From NCBI RefSeq assembly GCF_023856365.1, contig NC_064548.1, positions 17,718,461-17,782,460 on the forward strand: a DNA stretch of 64,000 nt, in the 5' to 3' direction. A model generated the notes under the pieces. That model saw only the letters and a list, made by a program, of their open reading frames with translations, ran no database searches and was not told where the DNA came from. Shown one piece after another: positions 22,497 through 34,012 of this stretch (position 1 is its first letter; the number at the start of each line of letters is the position of its first letter). A program made the position numbers and the translations under genes. The DNA is from Brienomyrus brachyistius. Lineage: Eukaryota > Chordata > Actinopteri > Osteoglossiformes > Mormyridae.

Positions 22497-24117
22497 CTGT
22501 AGAAATACTCAGATATAAAACAGCCAATAAAGCTGTTGACATATTAATCTGACATATGACCGTGGCCACTTACATGAAGTTTCCTGTTGATGCTCGATAC
22601 AGACGGTCTATCAGCCCCACAAGAACGCCCCTAAAGAGAAGTGTCTGGAGAATGGAGGGTTCCGGGCCTTCTCTAAGGAGAATAAGGTCTTGAGTTTCAA
22701 CCTAGACTTGAGCAGAGAGGCTGACCCAGACGATGTGACAAAAGAAAACTTTCATGAAGCTGCCAAGCCAGAAAGCCAGCTGGACAAGCTGCTGTTGGTC
22801 ACCATGATCAGCACCAGCTTCTCCGTCATCACTGGACGTGGATGTGACAAGGAAGGCCTCTGCCAGGATAAGTTTTGTACAGAGTGCAACCAAAACGATG
22901 TGATTATGGAGGCTAAGTCGAGCAATATCACCCAGGGTAAGGCCTCTTGGGACTTTTACTTACGCAAAAATGTTCTGAGGGCAGAAGGAAAAATGATTGG
23001 TTGAGAGAAAGAGATGACCAATCAGACTGTCGAGCAGGTGGATCCAAGCAACCAGAGGAGGTAGGACCAACCAATCAGATGTCTTGGTCCCACCTCCTCT
23101 AGATGCATGAGCCTGACAGCAGTAAGTACTCAGAGTTCTCTGATCTGATCAGCCCCAAGCACTGCCGGTAATTAACATTAGATACTGTTTCCCTGTGTTG
23201 AATCAAAACTCAATGTTGTTTCTTCCACTCTGTATCAATATACCTTCCATCCCTGACATTTCCTGTAATGATCCCTATTTTGCTTTTGATTGTAGATCAT
23301 CAAACTCTGGGATTTTGTAGAAGTTCAGCACGTCACATTTTGCAACATGACATTTCCCCTTCTTTTTCCTTTTATAGTACTCGGGGAAATAACGTTCATC
23401 CAAGAGAAAGTTCAGGACAACATCTTCATCCAGAGTTTAATGTACGAGAAGTACATCCAGAACAGACAGAGGCTTGCGCGCATGTCAAGTAACTGCATGA
23501 CAAACTCAGGTCAGTGATCTAAAAAAATATAGTAGATGCCATGTGGTTTCCGTCATTGTTTGTTGAGGGGTGTCCCACACATTCTTACCATTTCAGTAAA
23601 TATCACCATCTATCTCTACAAAACTACCTGCATCAAAGGGGAATACAGAGGAATCCCGGTTGTCCTGAATTTCTCCGGCACAGACTGTTTTCTGAAATGC
23701 AGCAAAAGTGGTGACGAGCCGACTGTCAGCATCGAGGTAATCGCGCATGGTTCCAGTAATATTACTCCCCATTACTTGTGCATATAGCGGAGTAGTGATT
23801 CAGTAGTGAACCTCACATATGTTACAGCTTATAACACCGGATACACAGATGCACTGTTTCGAGCATATAATTGCTGAATCGTTTCGTTTTTTTTTTTTCT
23901 GCAGAGCTGTGAAAAAATTAAATTGAAGAACATCTGTGAAGGCAATAAGGATATCATGGGGTTTCTTTTTTACATGAAAGCAGTCCAGCCAGACATGCGT
24001 CGCTTCGAGTCCGTCAGCTGCTCGGGCTGGTACCTGCATGCGAAGGAGGAGGAAGTGGAGGTGGAGCGATTCGTCATGACCGATGAGGCCTTCTACTTTT
24101 TCATTGAGGGGAAATAG
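20586..24117 (+). CDS. Interleukin-1 family cytokine with PDZ-like N-terminus, complete, 7 coding exons
   Basis: Secreted-type cytokine of the IL-1 family by its C-terminal beta-trefoil. Exons: 20586-20597, 20776-20894, 21455-21551, 22603-22936, 23378-23509, 23597-23736, 23905-24117; total 1047 nt, 348 codons, all GT-AG and phase-consistent. The trefoil part includes VVLNFSGTDCFLKC and DEPTVSIE (compare the VLKDDKPTLQLE strand of IL-1 beta) and the C-terminal family signature FESVSCSGWYLHA around residues 312-324; the usual Pro of the signature is absent. There is no signal peptide, as expected for leaderless IL-1 cytokines. Residues about 8-80 look like a PDZ domain: SKGDMLLKINDMDL then a helix ELFAELLAES. 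It may correspond to the teleost-specific novel IL-1 family member (nIL-1Fm), but I cannot confirm this without a search. The first exon encodes only four residues and is the least certain. The gene converges on ace2. Confidence 0.83.
21765..21975. mobile_element. MITE-like GGTACA repeat in IL-1-like intron 3
   Basis: Repeated GGTACA and complementary TGTACC blocks (GGTACAGTTTTGTTC, AAGGTATAACC, CTGTACCTTAAATTAG, TTGTACCCTCAAAGGTACAAAGTGG) give a palindromic structure typical of a small fish DNA element. Ends are not sharply defined. Confidence 0.45.
22449..22497. repeat. (AT)n microsatellite in IL-1-like intron 3
   Basis: Two AT tracts separated by a single AC interruption, shortly before exon 4 of the IL-1 family gene. 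Confidence 0.9.
23054..23100. repeat. 17-bp inverted repeat in IL-1-like intron 4
   Basis: AGAGGAGGTAGGACCAA (23054-23070) pairs with TTGGTCCCACCTCCTCT (23084-23100) with one mismatch, over a 13-nt loop containing CCAATCAG. It begins 118 bp after the exon 4 donor and could form a strong RNA hairpin. Confidence 0.8.
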
Positions 24118-24296
24118 AAACCGTTAGATGCCTTAAACACGAATCCCTGCGTCGCACGGAATTATTTGACACACCGTTACGTCCACTTCTAAAAACAGCA
24201 TGTGCTTCTTATGTCGAGAGGTAGCGTCTTTGTCACAAAAAGAAAACACTTTTAGGCTATCAGCCTTTTATAAATGCATTTCTGACAGAGCAGAAG

Positions 24297-24302
24297 AATA
24301 AA
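24297..24302 (+). promoter_or_regulatory. Polyadenylation signal AATAAA of the IL-1 family gene
   Basis: AATAAA lies 180 bp after the stop codon of the IL-1 family gene and is the first canonical hexamer on that strand, giving a short 3' UTR of about 200 nt. Confidence 0.6.
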
Positions 24303-25221
24303 AGCTATGAATCTGGCTTTGGACTGTTATTGTTTTAAACACCTTACGTAACTGGTGTGAATTTCACCGTTTTACCGTTGTATCGCATTGACCATGTTGT
24401 CTGAAGCTGTTCTCTATCAGACTGTAAGGAAGGCCAGAATTAACATTTCAGTATCTAGTCTTTCAGAATGAGTATTCGTATATTATGTCAGAAGCTAAAT
24501 CTTTGCCATGTTTTACATCTTTTTGTGTGTGCTTTTACGTAAAATAACGTGAAATTAAATAATTTTTATTCAATATTTCTTCCTTTATCCAAGCCCAAAT
24601 TTATATATTAATTTATACATGTCTGTTTTTACAAAGTGCAGATAGCTGTTTATTAATGTGAAATGTTAAAGCTGACATTCCAGGTCGTATATGCTCCCTG
24701 TCAACTGAAATATTATGCTAGATGGAACTCCAACTTGAATATTATGCTAGAGAGAGACGAGTTTGGGGACAAACTACACGTGTGTAACTAATTTTTTTTA
24801 AACAGGCTTGTCGTGTAGGTCAGTGTACTTGCTTCTCTTCTGAGCACTAATCCATGTATACAGCTGCATATTACACAGGGAGCAATTCAGGTTCAATATA
24901 AGGCAAAAGAAAGAGAACCTTAAAGTGATAACAATCGTCATCACATTTTAAAATACAAATCTAATGAATATTATAACCAAACACACACAAGCATTTATAT
25001 TATATTTTTATGTTAATTCAGAGAATGATACTCTAATGCAGATGTTTACATTATATATAGTGGATATATATATATATATATATAAACATTATGTTCCATT
25101 GTCTGTGTGGAAAAGTTAAAATCTTGAACTGAAAATGATTTTTTTTTCCTCTTTAAGTAAAAGCACTTGCAGATGTAGAGTTGTACTTCTCATTTTAATT
25201 CTGGACTTTTCCAACCACTTA
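24303..25221. other. Spacer between convergent IL-1-like and ace2 genes
   Basis: About 0.9 kb of AT-rich DNA with a (TA)n tract at about 25063-25084. It must hold the ace2 3' UTR. No additional gene is seen. Confidence 0.5.
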
Positions 25222-28200
25222 TCAAAATCCTGTTTGATCATCAGTGTCATGTTCAAAATTCTGGTTTGTCACTCCGTTATGATTTTCATATGGGTTTTCA
25301 GTTGGGTTTTCAGCTTCCTCTTTCTTGGCTTTCCTGTGAAAAAGATCATTACATTTATGTAAGGCTTGAATAACTAACAGCAACAGAATTCACACTGCAC
25401 GCTTTGTACATTTGCGACTCAGCCAGCGCAACATTGTAAATGCATTTCAGTCAATAAACATGTGTGCTGACATTTCTTTAAGCTGTTTGCTCGGGTGACG
25501 ACACTCACCGCTTCCTGTCCCGGACGCCAGAGATGATAAGGTATGTTCCAACCAGAAGTAAAAGACCCATGACGACTCCGAACACCACCAGCCACACTGT
25601 CAGGGCCGGCTCCACGGGTGGGGGCAGCGTGGAAATGATGCCTTCAAACTCCAGCGTCTTATCATCAAGCAGGAATGCGCTGTTGATTCTGCCCCTGGAG
25701 TGCCTGCGTACACCGGTACCATCGTATTTGCTGTTAATTTTGGAAGGTGACCCCATTGCATTGATTACAAAACTTTGGCAAATTATGAAAACTATGGCAA
25801 AGGTCTGATCATACTGGTAATGACCGGTTGGGCGCGGACTGTAGCATCCAGCAAATGTTGCTGTAAGGCTAGGACCTTTGAGAATGCAGAGTAACAGTGT
25901 GTGGTCGATTTTCATAGGACTCATGTCCCTTCCTGGGTATGCCCATTCCTTGTACCTCTTGAAGTCCCCCCCCCCCCCCCATATTTCTTGGATAAGTAGT
26001 CGGATGATGAATGGATAATGACTGCAGGATAATTACCCATGACTACGGGCTTGATTAATGTGTGAGGGTTGATGGACTGGGGTGGTGGATTGAGTTAATC
26101 ACTATAGGATGACAACCTGTGTCATCTGGCTATATCTCTGTGGGTTGGGGTGCAAGATATCAGATTTTATTAATATGTAAAGCCTGATGGCCTGTGACAT
26201 TGAGTTTGATTAATCTGCGGAAGGTGATTGCTTGTGATATTGGTTTCAATTAATCTTTGTAGTTCAGCGGCCAGTGGGTTTTTTTTTATTATTAATCACT
26301 ACCCTCTCGGTATGAGTCAATGCTACACTGATACGTATATAACTTCAAAAGTACATTTTTGAGAATCGTAAGATTTCTGTGTACAATGTAGGCCGCGCTC
26401 TCATGAGTCACTAGAGAAGGCCTTACCGAATAGCAGACTCCACTTCTGCCTTTGGGATGAGCACCACTGGGTCGGCGGGATTTGTCACCACAAAGTAGAA
26501 CGAGATCCTTGGTTTAACTTGATAAGTGTGGATGTTGTCTGACCTGGGTATTTTAAAATGGAGTTTCCGCCCAAAGAACCAAAGATTACTTTTTCATACA
26601 TCATTACAATTTGCGCTGAAACATTTGCTATTAGGTTATTTTAAACTAAGAAAAGCATTTAAAAAGTAGGTTTAATTCGTTCTTAGATCAATATGTACAT
26701 AGATAGTGAAGAGCGTCCTTTATTCCTCAACAGTCTTTCTTACATGAAGTTCAGTGTCTGTCCCAACACCAGGGTGTAATACTGTCGCATAGCATAGGCC
26801 ATGGTGGCTTTGAAAAGGTACAATTCATTGTCATTCCACTGGTACTGCAAAGAAGGATAAAGATGCTATACTTATTGCATTTTACATAAGTCTTTAAGTA
26901 GGGTTATTCTGAGAAATACAGCTCTGAAAAAAATTATGAGATCACTATATATTTTAAAAAATCTGCATTTTTAAATTCTGGTTTAATAGTGGTTCTGCTG
27001 GCAGAAGGCTACGCTGAGCAGCAGATTGCAGCAAGACTGTAGTCCCATATAGCAAGGAAGCAGCCCTTCATCACTGAGAAGCAGGGAAGAGCCGAACTGG
27101 AGTTCAAAAAGAAGTATATTTTACACAGAAGCAGACCCATAAAATGAGTGAAACTGAAAATGTTGCTGTGGTCTCTAGATTTTTTCCAGGGCTGTATATA
27201 CAAAAGATTACAAGGATTACTATCGACTGCAAAAACTTGTTGTGGACTCACAGCTTGATCACCCATTGCAGCTTTAAGACTCAGTCTGACTTTGAAGGCC
27301 TCTTTAGAGTCTGTGTAGTAGAAAAGCTCATTAAGAACTTTCATGGACATCAATCCAAAAATGAGCAAAAGCGTTCTTCATTTATTTTCACGTTCTTACA
27401 TGGATCTGTTGCGACATTCCATCCTGGAAACCTGTTGTTCTTACGATTTTCCTCCTGTAGCCATGTTTGTAGCACACTGAAGTATTCCAGGAGTGGCTTT
27501 GAGTCCATCCTGGTGACTCCAGACACTTGCTCCAGAGCTCTGGTCCATGACTTAGATTTTCCCAACTCCAGCATGGCCCTGAAGTACAGCATGCAGATAC
27601 ACCATTGCGGCAAAGTTCCACGGATTTACAATAACATTGTTATTCAGACTTATGTTTGAAAACGAGATAAGGTTAAAGCAAGAGGTCTCATTAATCTTAA
27701 AGTTTGAGTAAATTGGGGACATCTGCTAAAATGTGTTTGTCATTTTTTTCCATCTGAGGTATAAAGATTAGAAGGGTAAATTCATTGCACCCAGGTGTCA
27801 TCTTTTACATTATAAAAGTGCAGCATAAATAATGTTTATCTGGAAGTTGTTGTTTACCTAAGTTTATCACCAGCTGGTTTGGAATTGGTGATGTCACACT
27901 TGAATAAAGGTCCAGTGTGTCCGGCAGTTTCACACAGGGAGGCCTGGAACTGGAACTGGTAAATGGTTCTGGTGAAATACCTGCAGGATCCATGAAGAAA
28001 AGGCAGGTAGCTTTAGGTGATAAGTTTGCTGATGCTGTGCTGATATTATAATCCAGCGTGTTTTAGCATCGTTTAGCGTCGGTTTTTGTACTGGTTATAT
28101 GTGATGATGGATGAACACGGCACCTAATGAATGAATAATCATTGGCTACGTGGAATAAGGCGGCTGGGTCGCAGTATGTCTCGTCTCTGGGCAGAGGCTC

Positions 28201-31200
28201 CACTACACCAACCATGTCTCTCCTGTGGAAAATGCAGTTCATTAGTATTCACCACTGTTGTGCAGCGAATGTTTGCGTAACTAATTCGATTCAGCTGAGG
28301 CCTTACTTCATCTCCCACCACCTCTGCATCCACTGGTCTTTTGGGATGGTGCCTTGGAAGACCTGCCATCTCCATTCCTCCAGCATGTATGTGAAAGGCA
28401 AGGTGGCCACAATTGTCAAAGCCTGCTTCATCAGGAAGTTAATCTCTGTCTCTGCAGATATCAGTAAGTAATATCAATAGTGCTAGTGATGCTGAGATGG
28501 CATCTGCCTCCATAGATACCCGAATGTCCTCAGAATCTGCTTTTATCACCAGACTTTCATCGACATTCTGATGAAACACATTCACATATACTTAGAACTT
28601 CTCATGCATACGTACATATCTATTACGTCTGCACATGTTTCCTTGGTAACGCCCAGGCATAATAACTATACAATGCTTAAATCTATTAAAGTATCAATTA
28701 TCTTTTTATTATGTCTAGCATTGTACCTACATTCACACACTATATAAGTGTGAATCTACAAGAATTAAAAGAAATTGCTAAATGAACTGGATGAAGAGCA
28801 GCTGCAGTTGCTGCGCCTCTATTGTCGCAGTTTTACCGTAATCCTCCTTGAAATCCGCAGGAAGAAGGCCCAGAGCCAGCAGGTGTTGTGGAGTGGCTGC
28901 AGAAAGAGACATGATCTCTCCCACGGCCTCATGGAAGCCCTCATTGGCTCCTTCTCTGAAGAGATACGACTGGTTCCGATAGGCCATTTGATACTGGTTG
29001 TGTCCCATCTCATGGTGGACCGTCAGAAAGTCATCCATGTTCACCTTGCCGCACATTTTGATTCTGCAGTTAATAAGGACAATTAATTTAAAAATGACCA
29101 ATCAGTAAAGTATCCAGGATTTCATTAAATCTCATGTGCATTAGCGGAGGAGTCAGGGGGTGGAGGGGTAGGCATAACATAACAGCAGCCGCCCCCCCCC
29201 CCGTTACCTGGCAATCATGCAAAATTACCCAGAACCAGCCCCGCCCCGGGTCGGCCCTCACCCCCCCACTGTGACACCCTCCACTGCCCCAGTTCAACTG
29301 ACTTTGTAATTTCATCATATTATTTAGTGCAATGACAGACTCAGAATGAGGAAGAAACATCCACACTTTTCTTAGTCTCATTCAACTGTGGTGCCATTCA
29401 TTCTCCCCACCCCCCCTTTTCTGGAGTAACCTACCTGAAGTCCTCTCTGTTGCCCATGTCCCATGCAGTCGGATGGCACACCACCATCCTGCCATCATCG
29501 GGCTTCACAAACATTGAGTTTTCCCAGAAGTTTGGAAGCATCTGGTACAAATTTACAGACATGAAGAACTTTTCCGCTTCTTTGAACAATCTATCCACTG
29601 TCCAGCCCTGGAATTGTAGGGGAACGGTTTCATTAAGCTCCTCTCACCACAATTTCTGCAGTAAAGTACGGCCATATTGATAGAGTGGCCCTGAATTGCT
29701 TAATATTTTGTTTCCCTAAACATTGTAGCATTTTGTCTTTGTCCATTTTTATCTTTATTCATTTAGCAGATACTTTTCTTCCAAAGGGTCTTTTGTGTTT
29801 TTTTTGTGGTGTTTGTTGTGTTTTTCACTTCTAGGCCATGGAATATTAATGTTCAGATCTAGTGAAAATTAAATATATGTACATAGCACATTTTAGTAAT
29901 CTGATTGCAGGTTAAGTTAAATTAGAAGTAAGTAATAATAGTGGCATAGTGATTTAAAATCTTAGGATGTTGTGGATTTAACTCACTCCACAGCTTTATA
30001 GGCCTGGAGCTTGGACGTCTTCTGTGTGATTGCATGGATTTAAACTCTACTCTGCTTTTCTTCTCGTAAATCACAGGAATAGAGTATAAGTGGAATGATT
30101 TCTCAAATTCGGGATGTTTTTAATATGCATACTTGACTATACTTGTGTGCTCGCGTAACCGTTTTACACCATCATACATTGACGAAGACCAGTTCCAATA
30201 CTAAGAACAGAGTAAGTAATGCCCAGATGTTGCTCCTGCCTCACCCTGAATGTCAAGGATACATCGGCTACATCCTCTCGCCAGATGAGACCAATCCCAC
30301 GATTCATTGCGGCCCAAGTTAGCAAAACCGGTCTTGCCAAGACCACAAGTACATCCTGTGTCCCAGATTCACTGCCACTGTGCAGTGGATTTGCAGTTGC
30401 GATAAACAGATAAATGGATAGATATATGACTAAGAATCACATGACGTCACACACCTGACTGATCATAGCCGAGGTCACGTCGATATCTGGTTTGTCGGGG
30501 TAAGGGACAGAGAGAGGATAAAGGTTTGTCCAAAACCTTCCCCACATGTCACCTGGTAAACGATCATGAAAACACACAAAAATATGTTAAAATGATGAAA
30601 GCTAATACAGACGCTTCTCTGTTTCTGGACTTCCTGTTTTTATAGACCTACCTAGCAGATGGGCAGGCAGTCCTCCTGCCTCGCTGATGTGTCCAGGGTA
30701 CGTCAAATGTAGTTTGCTTCTCACGTAGGCGTGAAGTTCTTTGTACAGTGGCATGATCTGGAAAGATACAAAGTAGAAGCGGCTAACCAGAATTTGGGGA
30801 GAGAACCCCAGTCATTGCAGGACGGGTTAGCAGCAACGTGTTTTAGTGTAACGAATGGGATGAGAGGACATTAAAACCATACCTCCTGGTATATACGGCG
30901 GACGTCTGACATGAGTTCATCGCGGGTATAGCTGTACTTCCCGTCATCATTGGTCTCGTAGTTACCTCTCCAGTAGTCCCCATAGTCAGCATAACCTTCG
31001 GTTTTTAAAAAATATTTGTAGTTGTATAAAAATTTTGCCATATAAGAAGGTTTTACATTTTTTTAAACTGTATGTTTAACTGCATTTTTCTGTATTAGGT
31101 CTTATATCCATGTCTCAACATGTCAGGTTTGAATGTCTAACAAATTTATTTATTTATTAAGTATATTTATTACGGCTTCTGGCATGATGATCAACGAGAT

Positions 31201-32320
31201 CAAAATTTCATCTGTGTGACTGATGCATCATATAGCTGGAGATAACAGTAAAGATCCTTTGACGTGATTTGAACGTCACTGCATGGCTTGGCTCTTCATT
31301 ACTGACTAACTAGTGGCACAGAGCTCGGCGGTACCGTTAAGTTTTGCAGCTTCGTCCTTCAGCTCCACATAGTCCTGGTAGAGTGGCCTCATCTTCTTTC
31401 CCACCTCGACCCTCCAGCCCTCCCACACATGCAGCCTCTCGTAGTAATCTGTGCTCTGAGCCATGACGCTCTCCAGTCCTGCGATACAGCAGCAAGGTGC
31501 CATGTCCGAGAGCAACACTGTCATTACACTGAAGGGGCATGGATACCCATGCAGATTCAGGGGGCTCAGCAACTTACAGGGGCCCCAAATCCTGCCCCTG
31601 CCCCCCAACACCTACTCAGCAATATCTACCAAGGGGGACTCATATTTCTTCAGACTGAAAGTTCCAACCCAAACAGGGAGCCCAAGGCGTCATTTTGTCA
31701 TGGGGCCCAGAATTTATAACAACGCCCTTGATCTTTACATTGTACTTTTGTTACTTTATGCACAGTAGCCATGCCTAGATACTAAAACTGAACTGAAATC
31801 CCCCATGATCGCCTAAGAATATGAGGTAAGAGCAGCTAGTCATACCTGGTTCTAGGGTCTGACAGTCGAAGGGATCGTCAAGTTTACACACTGTGCCTGT
31901 GCTGTAAATGGTGCTCATTTCATTCATGACTTTGTTGAGCTGCGAAAGTTAAACAGGCACAGTCACTGAATGTTCAGATCGCAGACGTTCGCGAGCGTGA
32001 ACTGAAAACCTTCCGGCTTATGCCACTGCGGAACTCACGCGGTCCAGTTTGTCCTTTGAGAGCGCCCCCGACCCTTTGTCCTGAAGTGCCATCAGCTGCA
32101 CTTTGATGCTCGGGTCAGTGATTTCATTGAGCGGGAAGGTCAGAGACTCCTCTGACACCTTACTGTAGTAGGACCCCCAAATCTCCCCCTGCTGCGACTG
32201 AAAATAGGGAGCAGGGTCATGTTGAAATGCAGGTTAAATCGTTTCACTTAGAAAATTGGACTGGAGCGTCAGACTTAAAGAATCACAGTGACTCCATTGA
32301 TTCGAATGCTGGCCTAGCAC

Positions 32321-32352
<32 letters not shown>

Positions 32353-33243
32353 CGTGTGTGTGTGCGTGTGACAGAGAGAGAGAGCATGTGTGCACCATGC
32401 GATGGACTTGCATCATGTCCAGAGTGTAACGTGACCTATGTTTCAAAGGATAGCTTCCAGCTCACTGTATTTCTGTCAGATAAGCAGCTTTTGAAAACAT
32501 ATGGGTTATATAAAGGATGCTTTATTTGGCCAGAAGAGGGCAGAGTGGTTTATTACATATTGCATGCTATCGTACCCCTGGAACTGTTCCAGTACACACC
32601 ATTTACATAAACACATTTAGAAATAATTTGGATTAATTCAAGACAGAAGTCAGATTTTTTTGTTATAAAATTTACATCTATGTCCATCAATCCATTTTCT
32701 ACTTTCATGTGTCCAATTTAATTTAATTATGTAATGTTTTATATTTATAACTTCCGGTTAATATAAAGCTTAATGCTCAGTGCTTGTGGGTTAGAGGTGA
32801 TAAATGTCAGATAATTACATTTACTGAAGTGTGATTTCGCTTTTATTACTATTACAAGAATTCTCATGATAACTTAATATGGACTTGGATTAAGTATAAG
32901 GTTCTTAAGGGTTAGCTATACCCATCCATCCATCCACCCATCCATCCACCCATCCATCCATCCATCTATCCATCCATCCATTCATCCATCCTCTGTCAGT
33001 GTGTATCCAGCATATCCTTGCAGTGAGGTATATGGTCTTAATATATGTAGCACTTACCAGTTTGTCGGCGTTCTCACTGGTAATGTTTGTATTGTAAGCC
33101 CACGATGCCAGTGAATGCTGGTACATCAGTTTGGTGGCATTTTCGTCGAAGCTCTTCAGGAACTCGGCTGCCCGCTGCTCTACGTCCGACTGACCGCGGG
33201 TCACCCAGACCCCAGCCAGGAGCAGGAGAAGAGTGGCATGCAT
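25222..33243 (-). CDS. ace2: Angiotensin-converting enzyme 2, complete, 18 coding exons
   Basis: Type I membrane zinc carboxypeptidase that trims angiotensin II, with a collectrin-like chaperone region. Exons (minus): 33058-33243, 32039-32197, 31846-31939, 31335-31478, 30883-30995, 30652-30757, 30455-30552, 29435-29607, 28837-29063, 28307-28451, 28124-28222, 27858-27980, 27400-27578, 27252-27310, 26744-26844, 26427-26543, 25509-25703, 25222-25333; sum 2430 nt, 809 codons (human 805). Signal peptide [17 protein letters not shown]; zinc motif HEMGH at 375-379 with third ligand Glu403 in EGFHEAVGE. The collectrin-like part starts near exon 14-15. The transmembrane helix [16 protein letters not shown] is in exon 17, followed by the RDRKR stop-transfer. 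The tail has NPYENH (NPxY) and ends QTGF, a PDZ-ligand-like C-terminus. An upstream in-frame ATG at 33267 would add eight residues. The peptidase appears intact. Confidence 0.96.
26918..27196. mobile_element. Tc1-like non-autonomous transposon in ace2 intron 14
   Basis: Terminal inverted repeats TACAGCTCTGAAAAAAATTATGAG and, on the other side, the complement of TACAGCCCTGGAAAAAAT. The interior aligns in inverted orientation with 45882-46372. It ends only 56 bp from ace2 exon 14. Confidence 0.75.
30170..30355 (-). repeat. Dispersed repeat in ace2 intron 7, inverted copy of 5570-5960
   Basis: GAAGACCAGTTCCAATACTAAG and AGCAAAACCGGTCTTGCCAAGACCACAAGTAC are reverse complements of blocks at 5700-5880. 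Confidence 0.6.
32320..32372. repeat. (GT)n microsatellite in ace2 intron 1
   Basis: About 24 GT units with GC interruptions, followed by an AG-rich run. Confidence 0.95.
32921..32992. repeat. (ATCC)n tetranucleotide tract in ace2 intron 1
   Basis: About 17 CATC/ATCC units with single-base variants, 66 bp from the ace2 exon 1 donor. No SINE body is attached, so it is probably an expanded orphan SINE tail. Confidence 0.9.
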
Positions 33244-33699
33244 CCTGTCTCCAAAGACTGTCCACACAGCAACTGCGAAGTAGAAATATTTCTCATAGCA
33301 ATTGGTACATCACCCCGGCCTTTGGACAGAGCTGTAATTGCAATACACACCCACATCTTTATTGCTGGGTCATATACTTTAAAAAATTCCTACCCTGAAC
33401 CCACCAATTTTTAATAACAAAAAGGCTCTTTGCATGTTGTGCTTATATTTTCTAATGTGGTTTTCGTATTACGCAAAAAAATGACTGGAATTTAGACATT
33501 AATGTCACACCCTCTTATACACAGCTCCTTTGTTGTGGCTTTCAGAGTGACTCCGGTCCTTTCTGCGACTCCTCTTTGTACCTCCTGATTCAGAAAAATA
33601 TAGTCCAGTATATTTACACAGGTATATAAATACTTCAGTAGTGTAATGATGGTTCTTGAATATGTCACAGGCTGAGGTGGGAAGTTCAAGTCCAGAGAG

Positions 33700-33806
33700 T
33701 AAAAATCCAGACCAAGATTTTGTTTCAACCAACCAGTTGAGTACTATGTAAATGTAACTCTGTACGCTCAGCTTGTTGGGTGAAACAAAACCTTGGTCTG
33801 GATTTG
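33700..33806. mobile_element. Hairpin/MITE-like inverted repeat upstream of ace2
   Basis: AAATCCAGACCAAGATTTTGTTTCAACC (about 33704-33731) is mirrored by GGGTGAAACAAAACCTTGGTCTGGATTT (about 33778-33805) with few mismatches. It lies about 460 bp upstream of the ace2 start codon. Confidence 0.65.
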
Positions 33807-33914
33807 TATGCTGGATTTTTAACCTGCTTCAGCCTCTTTGCATCTAAATTCCCTCACAGAGTCTCACCTTGACTTATACCTCTGATACTGTGTGTGGTGT
33901 TGCCCAGCTACTGC

Positions 33915-34012
33915 GGTTCCCTGTTGGTGGTTCCCTGTTGATGGTTCCCTATTGGTGGTTCCTTGTTGGCGGTTCCCTGTTGGTGGTTCCTTGTTGGCGG
34001 TTCCCTGTTGAT
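33915..34012. repeat. 14-bp minisatellite, seven units
   Basis: Seven exact-length tandem copies of GGTTCCCTGTTGGT with single-base variants (GGTTCCTTGTTGGC, GGTTCCCTATTGGT, GGTTCCCTGTTGAT). It lies about 670 bp upstream of the ace2 start codon. Confidence 0.95.

Noticed and set aside
27144..27659. 171-codon plus-strand open frame across ace2 exons 13-14
   Set aside because: Antisense shadow of ace2 coding exons and a Tc1-like element.
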